Origin: Desulfocapsaceae bacterium | GTDB taxonomy: Bacteria; Desulfobacterota; Desulfobulbia; Desulfobulbales; Desulfocapsaceae | DNA length: 37,924 nucleotides | Direction of reading: 5' to 3' | Assembly: GCA_028697885.1 (NCBI GenBank) | Contig: JAQVER010000036.1 | Span: 1-37,924 of the forward strand | Part shown: positions 16,714 through 24,527 of the stretch, piece after piece | How the letters are laid out: every line of letters begins with the position of its first letter | Position numbering within the stretch: the stretch's first letter is position 1 | Program-made: the position numbers and the translations under genes | The notes under the pieces: generated by a model | Seen by the model: the letters and a program-made list of their open reading frames with translations, nothing else | Database searches by the model: none | Told to the model about the DNA's origin: nothing

Positions 16714-17736
16714 TCAACCTCCCGCCCTGACCGCATATTTCTGGGCCAGGACAAAATAGCGGGCAGCCTGCTCTCTGCACCGCGTACCAACAGACATATC
16801 CACCGCCGGGTCACTGGACGTAAAGAGATTGATCTTGCCGCGGACCATGGCCCGGTAACATTTATAAAAATCAAGCATCTCGATAAGACCGGGATCTGCC
16901 GATTCTTCCACAAAACGCTCCACGAAATAGGTCGAAAGTTCCTCCAGTCCGTGGAAATCAAGATCCATGGCCAGAAATGCCACATCAGCCGCCACATCCG
17001 AATAGCGGAATCGCTCATTAAATTCAATACAATCAAAGATATACACAGGGCTTGTCAAACAGATATTGGCAGAATAAAGGTCTCCGTGGCAATCACGAAT
17101 CTTCCCTGCCGCCCGGCGTCGCTCAAATCGCAGTTCATCTTTCAGGAATGCACGGGCATAGTCACCAATCTGATTAAACTGGTCACGGCTGAGGGCTCCT
17201 TGATCGACAAAAGCCTCCGTCTGATCAAAGTTTTCAAGGACATTGACGGCAACAGAGGCGGCACGACCAAATTCACTAATGACTTCCGTCCCCTCAGCCC
17301 TCTGATAAAAAGGAACCAGGACCTCAATGATCCGGTCAATCTGCCCATGATCCAACTGACCGGCACCAATCACCTGGGGCATCATCCGCTCTTCCGGCAT
17401 ACGGACCATCTTCACCCCATATTCAACCACCTCGCCCTTTCCGTTCAGACTATAGTGATCACCCTCACGAGTAACCGTAACCACATCCAAGTAGAGATCA
17501 GGGCAGAGACGACGATTGAGCATCAACTCCTGCTCACAGTAATATTTTCTCTTCTCCACAGTTGAAAAATCGAGAAAACCAAAGTTCACCGGTTTTTTCC
17601 ATTTGTAGACAAAATCCCCAGCCAGCAAGACAAAAGAGATATGGGTCTGCAGCAGCTGAACGCTCTCCGCAGGATGGGGATAGCTACTGCTCTGCTGCAG
17701 ATATTGGATATATTGGGGGAGGACATCTTCACTCAT
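16714..17736 (-). CDS. Aminoglycoside phosphotransferase-like (COG2187) kinase-fold protein
   Basis: A 340-residue protein. 'HISFVLLAGDFVYKWKKPVNFGFLDFSTVEKRKYYCEQELMLNRRL' is the ATP-binding N-lobe (Lys in YKWKKP). 'GKIRDCHGDLYSANICL' is the APH catalytic loop with 'HGDL' and a downstream Asn. 'YIFDCIEFNERFRYSDVAADVAFLAMDL' holds the metal-binding Asp. This is the COG2187 family, usually fused to an AAA kinase domain; no evidence links it to drug resistance. GGAG is spaced 6 bases before ATG 17736. It is first of a three-gene minus-strand operon (this gene, AAA kinase, NIL ferredoxin). Substrate unknown. Confidence 0.82.
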   Translation of the reverse strand: MSEDVLPQYIQYLQQSSSYPHPAESVQLLQTHISFVLLAGDFVYKWKKPVNFGFLDFSTVEKRKYYCEQELMLNRRLCPDLYLDVVTVTREGDHYSLNGKGEVVEYGVKMVRMPEERMMPQVIGAGQLDHGQIDRIIEVLVPFYQRAEGTEVISEFGRAASVAVNVLENFDQTEAFVDQGALSRDQFNQIGDYARAFLKDELRFERRRAAGKIRDCHGDLYSANICLTSPVYIFDCIEFNERFRYSDVAADVAFLAMDLDFHGLEELSTYFVERFVEESADPGLIEMLDFYKCYRAMVRGKINLFTSSDPAVDMSVGTRCREQAARYFVLAQKYAVRAGG

Positions 17737-18017
17737 GTATAACTCCTTGCCTACCAGCTTGCTTCAGAAAATAATTTTCTCTCATCGACTGATGCCTCAG
17801 CATCTCAAGCACGACAAAACCTTTACCTTATTTTAGTATCATGATAAACATCCTTTTACAAAAATGGAGTCATTCATGCAAGACGATGACTCTCTTTTTT
17901 CGTGCCCTAAGCAAAAAGCCCTTACATTTTGGCCAGTTCATCATAAGAACTCAACACCACCCGCCAGCAAGACAGATAAAAATTATCTATGAACCGTTCA
18001 CCTCTTTCCCATACGCT

Positions 18018-18773
18018 ATGAATCAAGATCAACTGACCCGACTGCTCCAAGAAGTTCAGAGCGGACAATGCAGCATCGATAATGCCATCACCAGACTGAA
18101 GCATCTGCCATCAGAGGCTATTCAGGATGCTTGCCTGGACCACCATCGCTGTCTGCGCACCGGAATCCCGGAGGTTATTTACGGGGCATCCAAAACCCCT
18201 GAACAGATCAGTGCCATTGCCGCCACCCTCCTGAATCAATCATCTCTGCTGATGGCAACCCGAGTGGATGCCGACAAGGCGGCCGTCGTGCAGCGCTCCC
18301 TGCCCCAGATTCACTATCATTCCCAAGCCAGGATGCTGACCGCAAATGAGCTCAGCCCAGACCCGGAGAGTTCCTGCGGCACCATTCTTATCATCTGTGC
18401 CGGCACCTCTGACATCCCGGTAGCAGAAGAGGCCAAGGTCACGGCAGAGGCCCTGGGTCATGCAGTGCAAACCCTCTATGACGTCGGGATTGCCGGACTG
18501 CACCGCCTCCTGAGCCATCAGCACCTGCTGCACACCGCCGCCGTCATTATTGTGGTGGCAGGAATGGAAGGAGCTCTTCCCAGTGTCATCAGTGGCCTTA
18601 CGGCCTGTCCGATCATTGCGGTTCCAACTTCCGTGGGATACGGAACAAGTTTTGGGGGACTTGCCGCCCTGCTTGGCATGCTCAACAGTTGTGCACCGGG
18701 ACTTGGCGTGGTCAACATCGACAATGGCTTTGGCGCTGCCTGCTTAGCTGCGGCAATTAACAGAAAGAAATAA
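18018..18773 (+). CDS. larB: Nickel pincer cofactor biosynthesis protein LarB
   Basis: A 251-residue protein of the LarB/PurE-like carboxylase family, which carboxylates and hydrolyses nicotinate adenine dinucleotide for the nickel-pincer nucleotide cofactor. The family core 'RVDADKAAVVQRSLP', 'GTSDIPVAEEAKVTAEALGH', 'DVGIAGLHRLL', 'VVAGMEGALPSVISGL' and 'VPTSVGYGTSFGGLAALLGML' is intact, as is the end 'VVNIDNGFGAACLA'. I start at ATG 18018 (family N-terminus MNQDQLTRLL); the frame is open further up to 17841. No LarC, LarE or LarA is in the window. No clear ribosome-binding site. Confidence 0.9.
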   Translation: MNQDQLTRLLQEVQSGQCSIDNAITRLKHLPSEAIQDACLDHHRCLRTGIPEVIYGASKTPEQISAIAATLLNQSSLLMATRVDADKAAVVQRSLPQIHYHSQARMLTANELSPDPESSCGTILIICAGTSDIPVAEEAKVTAEALGHAVQTLYDVGIAGLHRLLSHQHLLHTAAVIIVVAGMEGALPSVISGLTACPIIAVPTSVGYGTSFGGLAALLGMLNSCAPGLGVVNIDNGFGAACLAAAINRKK

Positions 18774-18786
18774 ACACAAGCAAAAC

Positions 18787-18814
18787 TTGCAAGATTCAGG
18801 TAGTGCTGTATAAT
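18787..18814 (+). promoter_or_regulatory. Promoter of secDF
   Basis: TTGCAA (18787-18792) and a perfect TATAAT (18809-18814) are spaced 16 bases apart. The secDF ATG is at 18898. Confidence 0.55.
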
Positions 18815-18828
18815 CGCCGCACTAACTA

Positions 18829-18847
18829 TGCAGGTTATAAACCTGCA
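18829..18847 (+). promoter_or_regulatory. 5'-UTR hairpin of secDF
   Basis: TGCAGGTT-ata-AACCTGCA is an 8-bp perfect stem just downstream of the promoter and 50 bases before the ATG. It may affect mRNA stability; the loop of three bases is short. Confidence 0.35.
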
Positions 18848-18897
18848 ACCTTTGAACTCACTTCATCATTATCATAGAAGAAATATCCGGGACATCA

Positions 18898-21471
18898 ATG
18901 AACACATCACTCAAGCTCAAAATCGGCATGCTCCTGTTTCTTATCGTCCTTTCCATCGTCACCATTGTCCCCTCCTTTTATTCGGCAACGCCGGACTGGT
19001 GGAAAAAATATATGGCACCGGAAGGCTTACGCCTGGGTCTCGATCTGCAGGGAGGAATGCATCTGGTACTGAAGGTTGACCTGAAAAAGGCAGAAGCTGA
19101 TTCACTGGAACTGGCCGCGACCGACCTGAAAGACAGCCTCAAAGAAAAATCGATCACCGCGGTACGCAGCGACAGTAAACCCGGGACCATTGTCTTTACC
19201 CTCCCTAATACCGGGGCAGTGGAGACAGTCAAGAACCTGATCAAAGATGATTTCCCCAATATCAATATACAGGTGGAGGCCAAAGAGGGCTCGTTCCCAC
19301 GAATCACCTTGAATCTGAAAGATTCCGAAATCACCTTTATCCGCACCCATGCAGTCGATCAATCTCTGGAGATCATCAGAAACAGGATTGACCAGTTTGG
19401 TGTTGCCGAACCGGTGATCATCCGTCAAGGCACTGACGAAATTGTCGTCCAGCTTCCCGGGGTCAAGGACCCAAAACGGGCTATAAAGCTTCTGGGGGAA
19501 ACAGCCCAGCTTGAATTTAAACTGGTGGCGGACACGGCAGGCATCAACCTGCAGGAATTGATTGATCAGGCCAAAAGCAATGGCCAATGGGCCGATGGTG
19601 AATCCCGCAAAAAGCTCAACCGCGCCCTGCAGAATCGACTGCCGCCGGACACGGAGATTTATTTCGAAAAAAATAAAGACAAGCAGACAGGGAAAGAGAT
19701 CATCCAGCCTCTACTTGTGGAAAACCAGACCCTGATGACCGGCGACATGGTCAAAAATGCCCAGGTCCGTATCGGAGGGCAGTTTAACGAACCCTATGTC
19801 AGCATTGACCTTACCGGCCGGGGAGGCAAGATCTTTGCCCATATAACCGAACAGAATGTCAACCGCCGACTGGCCATTGTCCTCGACGAAGTTGTCCGCT
19901 CGGCGCCATCCATCCGGGAAAAAATAATGGGAGGATCAGCCCAGATATCAGGTAGTTTCACCCATGAAGAGGCTGCCGATCTGGCTATTATATTGCGCGT
20001 TGGCGCCCTGCCGGCACCGGTTGATATTATCCAGAACCTGACCGTCGGCGCCAGCCTTGGCAAGGATTCCATCAACAAGGGTCTGACCGCAGGTGTTTTT
20101 GGCTCGCTTCTGGTTCTTGTCTTCATGATGATTTATTATCGTCTCTCGGGAGTTATTGCCAATGCGGCCCTGGTACTCAACATCCTCTTTCTCTTTGCCG
20201 GACTTGCCATCCTCAATGCCACTCTGACCCTGCCCGGTATTGCCGGTATTATCCTCTCCATCGGCATGGCCGTGGATTCAAACATCCTGATCTTTGAACG
20301 GATGCGCGAGGAATATGACCTGGGGAAATCGGTCAGATCAAGCGTCGACGGAGGCTTCAGTCAGGCTCTCTCCACCATTGTTGACTCACAGGTAACAACG
20401 CTGATCACCTCCATGGCCCTGTTCATGTTTGGAACCGGGCCGATTAAGGGCTTTGCCATCACCCTGTCTCTGGGAATTATTTTCAACCTGTTCACGGCCC
20501 TCTACTGCTCCCGTTTCATGTTTGACGTCCTGCACTCTTTCAACCTCCTGAAGAAACTGAATTTTCTCAGGTTCGTCAAGAAGCCCAACTTGGATTATAT
20601 GAAGTTGCGTCACATTACCTATACTATTTCAGCAGTCCTGGTCGGTATTGGCCTCATCGCTTCAGTCCAGATTGCCAGGGGCAAGGCCAACATGGGAGTT
20701 GATTTTTCCGGTGGCACCCTGTTGCAATACAAGGCAGATCAGGCCTTTACCATGAAAGAGGTCCGTGAGGCCTTTATCAAAAATAAAATGGAGGGACTTG
20801 ATCTGCAGGAGGTGGAAAACGAACACAGCCTGATTATTAAAGTCAAGAAATCAGAAGCGGTTATCAGCAATCTCAGTGACCAAATCCATGCTGTTTTGTC
20901 CACAGAGCTTAGCGACAAACATTTCACCCTGGAAAGCCAGTCCGAGATCGGCTCTTCCGTAAGCTCCGTCCTGCGGGACAAGGCAGGTATGGCCATCCTG
21001 ATCTCCCTTATCGGCGTTATCATCTATCTGGCCTTGCGCTTTGATATCCGCTTTGGAGTGGCGGCCGCCATTGCCACCCTCCATGACGTCCTTATCATTC
21101 TGGGACTCTGCTGGATGCTTGATATTGAGATAACCCTGCTCATTGTCACGGCCCTGCTCACCCTTGGCGGCTATTCCCTTAATGACTCGGTTATTGTCTT
21201 TGACCGTATCCGGGAAAACATGGCCAAGGACAGGACACACACCCTCAGCAGCCAGATTAACGACAGTATCAATCAGGTCGTAGGGAGAACGATTGTCACC
21301 GGACTCACCACCTGTATGACCTTACTTGCCCTGCTGCTTCTGGGTGGATCAGTCATCCACGATTTTGCTTTTGTTCTCTTCTACGGTATCATCGTGGGAA
21401 CCTTTTCCTCCGTATTCGTGGCCAGTCCTGTGCTGTTACTCTGGCCTGAAAAACAGGAACAACCCCAATGA
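18898..21471 (+). CDS. secDF: Protein-export membrane protein SecDF (fusion)
   Basis: An 857-residue natural fusion of SecD (1-~560) and SecF (~575-857), 12 predicted transmembrane helices. SecD part: helix 1 at 9-28, 'GLDLQGGMHLVLKVDL' (D1 motif, ~47-62), the periplasmic P1 domain (residues ~65-385), then helices with IAGIILSIGMAVDSNILIFERMREE. SecF part: 'GVDFSGGTLLQY' (~600) and 'LTLGGYSLNDSVIVFDRIRENM' near the end. SecDF uses the proton motive force to pull preproteins through the SecYEG channel. Fused SecDF is typical of Bacillus and occurs in several other lineages; most proteobacteria keep two genes. Own promoter upstream; the next gene overlaps by 4 bases. Confidence 0.96.
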   Translation: MNTSLKLKIGMLLFLIVLSIVTIVPSFYSATPDWWKKYMAPEGLRLGLDLQGGMHLVLKVDLKKAEADSLELAATDLKDSLKEKSITAVRSDSKPGTIVFTLPNTGAVETVKNLIKDDFPNINIQVEAKEGSFPRITLNLKDSEITFIRTHAVDQSLEIIRNRIDQFGVAEPVIIRQGTDEIVVQLPGVKDPKRAIKLLGETAQLEFKLVADTAGINLQELIDQAKSNGQWADGESRKKLNRALQNRLPPDTEIYFEKNKDKQTGKEIIQPLLVENQTLMTGDMVKNAQVRIGGQFNEPYVSIDLTGRGGKIFAHITEQNVNRRLAIVLDEVVRSAPSIREKIMGGSAQISGSFTHEEAADLAIILRVGALPAPVDIIQNLTVGASLGKDSINKGLTAGVFGSLLVLVFMMIYYRLSGVIANAALVLNILFLFAGLAILNATLTLPGIAGIILSIGMAVDSNILIFERMREEYDLGKSVRSSVDGGFSQALSTIVDSQVTTLITSMALFMFGTGPIKGFAITLSLGIIFNLFTALYCSRFMFDVLHSFNLLKKLNFLRFVKKPNLDYMKLRHITYTISAVLVGIGLIASVQIARGKANMGVDFSGGTLLQYKADQAFTMKEVREAFIKNKMEGLDLQEVENEHSLIIKVKKSEAVISNLSDQIHAVLSTELSDKHFTLESQSEIGSSVSSVLRDKAGMAILISLIGVIIYLALRFDIRFGVAAAIATLHDVLIILGLCWMLDIEITLLIVTALLTLGGYSLNDSVIVFDRIRENMAKDRTHTLSSQINDSINQVVGRTIVTGLTTCMTLLALLLLGGSVIHDFAFVLFYGIIVGTFSSVFVASPVLLLWPEKQEQPQ

Positions 21472-22202
21472 ACCAACCCCTGCTTCCCAAAAATGTCACA
21501 AGGATAGAAAAAGAGGAAACATTCCATTTTTCCTGTCATCCATCTGTCGGCTGTTTTACCGACTGCTGCCGCCAGCTGGAACTGGCCCTGACTCCGTACG
21601 ATGTCCTGCGCCTGAAAAAAGGCTGCGGCCTCCACTCTGCGGAATTCCTCGACCGCTATGTGATTATGGAACAGGAAGAGCACGAGACCTTCCCCCGCTT
21701 TTATCTCACCATGGTGGATGACGGTCAGGCAAGCTGTGTCTTTGTCTCAAATGCCGGCTGCACCCTGTATCAGGATCGACCTGGGGCCTGTCGGGCCTAT
21801 CCCATGGGCAGGGCATCCATCCGTCAAACAGACAACAGCATGGATACGTTCTTCGTTCTTCTGCGAGAAAGCCATTGCCATGGATTCCAGGAGCAACAGG
21901 AGCACAACGCACTCACCTACAGCACAGAGCAAGAGCTCCCTGTCTACAACCGCTTTAATGATGCAGTGGCCTCTCTCCTGCAGCATGAGCAGATACGACA
22001 AGGAAAACAGCTTTCAGAACAGCAGAGAGAGCAGTTTATCCTGGCCCTCTATAATCTTGATCAATTCCGGACCTTGCTTCTGGCGGGAGAGCTTCCCCAA
22101 ACAACTCCATTAGATGATGCCAACAAAGAACGTCTGGCCGATGACGAGGCACTGCTTCTCTACAGTATCGACTGGCTGCAGAAGATATTATTCAACAACT
22201 GA
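21468..22202 (+). CDS. YkgJ-family cysteine-cluster protein
   Basis: A 244-residue protein with the CxxxCC-type cluster 'VGCFTDCC' (~29-36) and a second group 'CVFVSNAGCTLYQDRPGACRAYP' (~86-108). This is the YkgJ/zinc- or iron-chelating family (formerly UPF0153). The role is unsettled; a metal site, probably [Fe-S] or Zn, is likely. ATGA overlap with secDF suggests co-translation. C-terminal half is Gln/Glu-rich and helical with no recognised domain. Confidence 0.85.
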   Translation: MNQPLLPKNVTRIEKEETFHFSCHPSVGCFTDCCRQLELALTPYDVLRLKKGCGLHSAEFLDRYVIMEQEEHETFPRFYLTMVDDGQASCVFVSNAGCTLYQDRPGACRAYPMGRASIRQTDNSMDTFFVLLRESHCHGFQEQQEHNALTYSTEQELPVYNRFNDAVASLLQHEQIRQGKQLSEQQREQFILALYNLDQFRTLLLAGELPQTTPLDDANKERLADDEALLLYSIDWLQKILFNN

Positions 22203-22288
22203 GATTGCGGCACAAAAAACAATCTGTAAAAGTCCGCCCTCAACATTTCGTCATCCCTGACTTATTTTGCATTATACTTCGACAAACC

Positions 22289-22918
22289 ATGCTTAAGCTC
22301 ATTATCTTCGACTGTGACGGGGTCATGTTTGACTCCAAATTTGCCAATCAGGAATATTACAATCAAGTGCTGGCCCATTTCCAGCGACCGGCGATGAGTA
22401 CGGCAGAGCTTGAGCACGTCCATATCCACAACGTGACGGACTCCATCCAACACATCTTCCGCCATTATCCAGAGCAGGATCTGGCAGAAGTAAACGCCTA
22501 TCGAATGAGCCTTGATTATACTCCCTTTCTCGGCCACATGCGGATAGAACCTGATCTCATCGAATTTCTTGAAAGGACCAAAACTCGTTATAAGCTGGCT
22601 ATCTCCACGAACCGCACCAACACCATGATGCCAATCTTGGAGATCTTTCAGCTGGAGAGTTACTTTGAGAAGGTAATGACCGCAGAGAATGCACGCCGTC
22701 CCAAACCTGCACCGGATGCCTTGCTGGAGATCCTTGATTATTTTGAGTACAAGACAGATGAGGCCATCTACATTGGTGACTCCATCATTGATCGTGAACA
22801 TACTGCAAACTGCGGCATGCGCTTGATTGGATTCAAAAACTCAGCCCTGCCGGCCGAATATCATGTGACCAGTTTTATGGAGATTCTGGGCCTCCCCCCC
22901 TTTCTTGAATCGCTCTGA
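22289..22918 (+). CDS. HAD-superfamily phosphatase (phosphoglycolate phosphatase-like)
   Basis: A 209-residue HAD hydrolase. Motif I is FDCDGVMFD (nucleophile Asp8 and general acid Asp10), motif II 'LAISTNRT', motif III Lys in 'RRPKPAPDALLEIL', motif IV 'IYIGDSIIDREHTANCGM'. The cap (17-85) is helical, C1 type. It resembles phosphoglycolate phosphatases but the substrate cannot be read. I start at ATG 22289, where the family N-terminus begins; the frame is open 28 codons upstream. It follows the YkgJ gene at 86 bases and converges with the regulator gene. Confidence 0.88.
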   Translation: MLKLIIFDCDGVMFDSKFANQEYYNQVLAHFQRPAMSTAELEHVHIHNVTDSIQHIFRHYPEQDLAEVNAYRMSLDYTPFLGHMRIEPDLIEFLERTKTRYKLAISTNRTNTMMPILEIFQLESYFEKVMTAENARRPKPAPDALLEILDYFEYKTDEAIYIGDSIIDREHTANCGMRLIGFKNSALPAEYHVTSFMEILGLPPFLESL

Positions 22919-22943
22919 TTCTAACCAACCCCCAACTGAAAAT

Positions 22944-24020
22944 CTAAAATTTATTGACAGGTGTCTCTGCTCTTCTCTCTTGCGCGTCATCAACCCGCTT
23001 AACTCCCTCCATAAGAAGTTTCATGAAATCACCAACTTCTGCAGCTTTCATCTCCTGCGGAGAAAGCCCAAGGGTAAACCTATAGGTTCCTTCACGCTCA
23101 GCCAACATGGCAAAGATCGCCTCCTCATTCTCTTCCCCCTGATAATGGGCATTAATGATACACCCTTCCCGGAACGAAATCTTTCCCGGCCCGCGAGGAA
23201 GATTCAGGGAAAGAACACCGGTTTTACTGTTCATATGAAAAATCTGAAACAATTCCGCAGGGGCCATCTCCTGCAATTTACCCTGCATACAGGCGGAAAA
23301 ATCTTCCGCCCTTGCCCGATTCACCCGAGTCAGACGCTGCGCCAGTAAACGGGCCATAAAAATCTGAACAGCAGGCAGCTTATCAAGAAGATAATTAAAA
23401 TCATCACTGGCAACGGCAAGCACCTCAGTATCGCACAAAGCCCGGACCGAGGCGCCAGCAACATCCCCGCCCAGATAACTCATTTCCCCACAAATCTCAC
23501 CAACCCCTAAAGTGGTAATTACAACAGGTCCATCAATCACAAGCACTTGCCCTGAAATGATAAGGTAAAGAGAGGAATTCAGCTCCCCTTTATGGATCAG
23601 AAGAGTCCCTTCACGAATAAGCTCCAGTTGACACCGTCCAATAAAATTCTTTAATTCATCATCAGGAATTATCTGGATCAAGGGAAGCGAGTGAATCTTA
23701 GCCAGAAGTTCCTGTTCCCTTGTCCCCAGGACAGGGACTGTTCCCGGCGCCAGATTTTCAGGGATTAAGACCGGAATAAATTTAATAAGACCAGTACACC
23801 CACTGCAGCTGAAGATCGCTTTTTCAGCCATCAGATGATCATCCTTTGCCGCAAGGAGTTTAAACAACAACTGAGTCATTTCCCGTACCAAAATCAAACA
23901 AGTGGCTTTGTTCCCAGGACAGGACAGTGCCTTGTCAGACAAAACCAACTGCTCGCCAACCTTATATAATGGGCAGTTGTTGCCTTCTATAATTTCAAAA
24001 ATGACCTGAAAAGATTTCAT
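22944..24020 (-). CDS. cNMP-binding/DUF4388 regulator with Cys-rich N-terminal domain
   Basis: A 358-residue protein with three parts. Residues 1-~85 carry five cysteines (16, 34, 41, 72, 75) in KVGEQL and SCSGCTG context, resembling the small TIGR04076-type domain; a metal or redox site is plausible. Residues ~105-235 are a cyclic-nucleotide-binding domain (GTLLIHKGELNSSLYLIISGQVLV, GEICGEMSYLGG, ASVRALCDTEVLAV). Residues ~246-340 match DUF4388 (LQEMAPAELFQIFHMNSKTGVLSL, GCIINAHYQGEENEEAIFAML). No helix-turn-helix follows, so it is more likely a signalling protein than a direct transcription factor. Divergent from the E2-like gene across a 507-base gap. Ligand unknown. Confidence 0.8.
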   Translation of the reverse strand: MKSFQVIFEIIEGNNCPLYKVGEQLVLSDKALSCPGNKATCLILVREMTQLLFKLLAAKDDHLMAEKAIFSCSGCTGLIKFIPVLIPENLAPGTVPVLGTREQELLAKIHSLPLIQIIPDDELKNFIGRCQLELIREGTLLIHKGELNSSLYLIISGQVLVIDGPVVITTLGVGEICGEMSYLGGDVAGASVRALCDTEVLAVASDDFNYLLDKLPAVQIFMARLLAQRLTRVNRARAEDFSACMQGKLQEMAPAELFQIFHMNSKTGVLSLNLPRGPGKISFREGCIINAHYQGEENEEAIFAMLAEREGTYRFTLGLSPQEMKAAEVGDFMKLLMEGVKRVDDAQERRAETPVNKF

Positions 24021-24527
24021 ACCCTACTTCAGTAAAGGATTTAGATTTATCTTTAGACAAAACCGACTCTCTGTTTCAACTATTCTACCAATATCCGCTC
24101 TGTACTCTTCATGCAAAGATTTTTTTTGCAAAAACATCTCCCCATTTCCGTATTCACTAAAAAAATCATTTAAAAGAAAGCTACAAACAAGAACTTATAT
24201 TTCTCTTACAAGAAATAAATAAATTCCTCTTCTTTGAAAAACCTGATACATTCATACTAATATATTCGCCAACTGCCTGAACTTATCGAACTAATTATGA
24301 AATCATCAGCATCTGCGGCAATAAAAATTGCAATTCTATTTCCGACTATTAACGTTACGATTTCTTATGCCTTTTTTGTACCCAGATGAACATTATTTTG
24401 AGACAACGGTTTAGAGTCTAATATCACATCTAACCGATATAATGAAAGACTCATTCTCCAGATGTCATCCTCAATAAGTAAGCGTACAAGACACTATCAT
24501 TCAACATAAGCAACTAAGTGAACCTTC
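24021..24527. other. AT-rich divergent intergenic region
   Basis: About 507 bases without a credible gene, between divergent genes. I see one perfect -10 hexamer (24438-24443) and a short hairpin TGCAAA/TTTGCA around 24112-24130; nothing else convincing. Confidence 0.5.
24438..24443 (+). promoter_or_regulatory. Possible -10 element of the E2-like gene
   Basis: TATAAT lies 85 bases before the ATG at 24528. No -35 better than 2-3/6 is at the usual distance, so an activator may be needed or the site is chance. Confidence 0.3.

Noticed and set aside
16713-17036. Longer reading of the AAA kinase gene up to 17036.
   Set aside because: The extra segment is the APH-like gene read in another frame, with Trp/Arg-rich non-protein-like composition.
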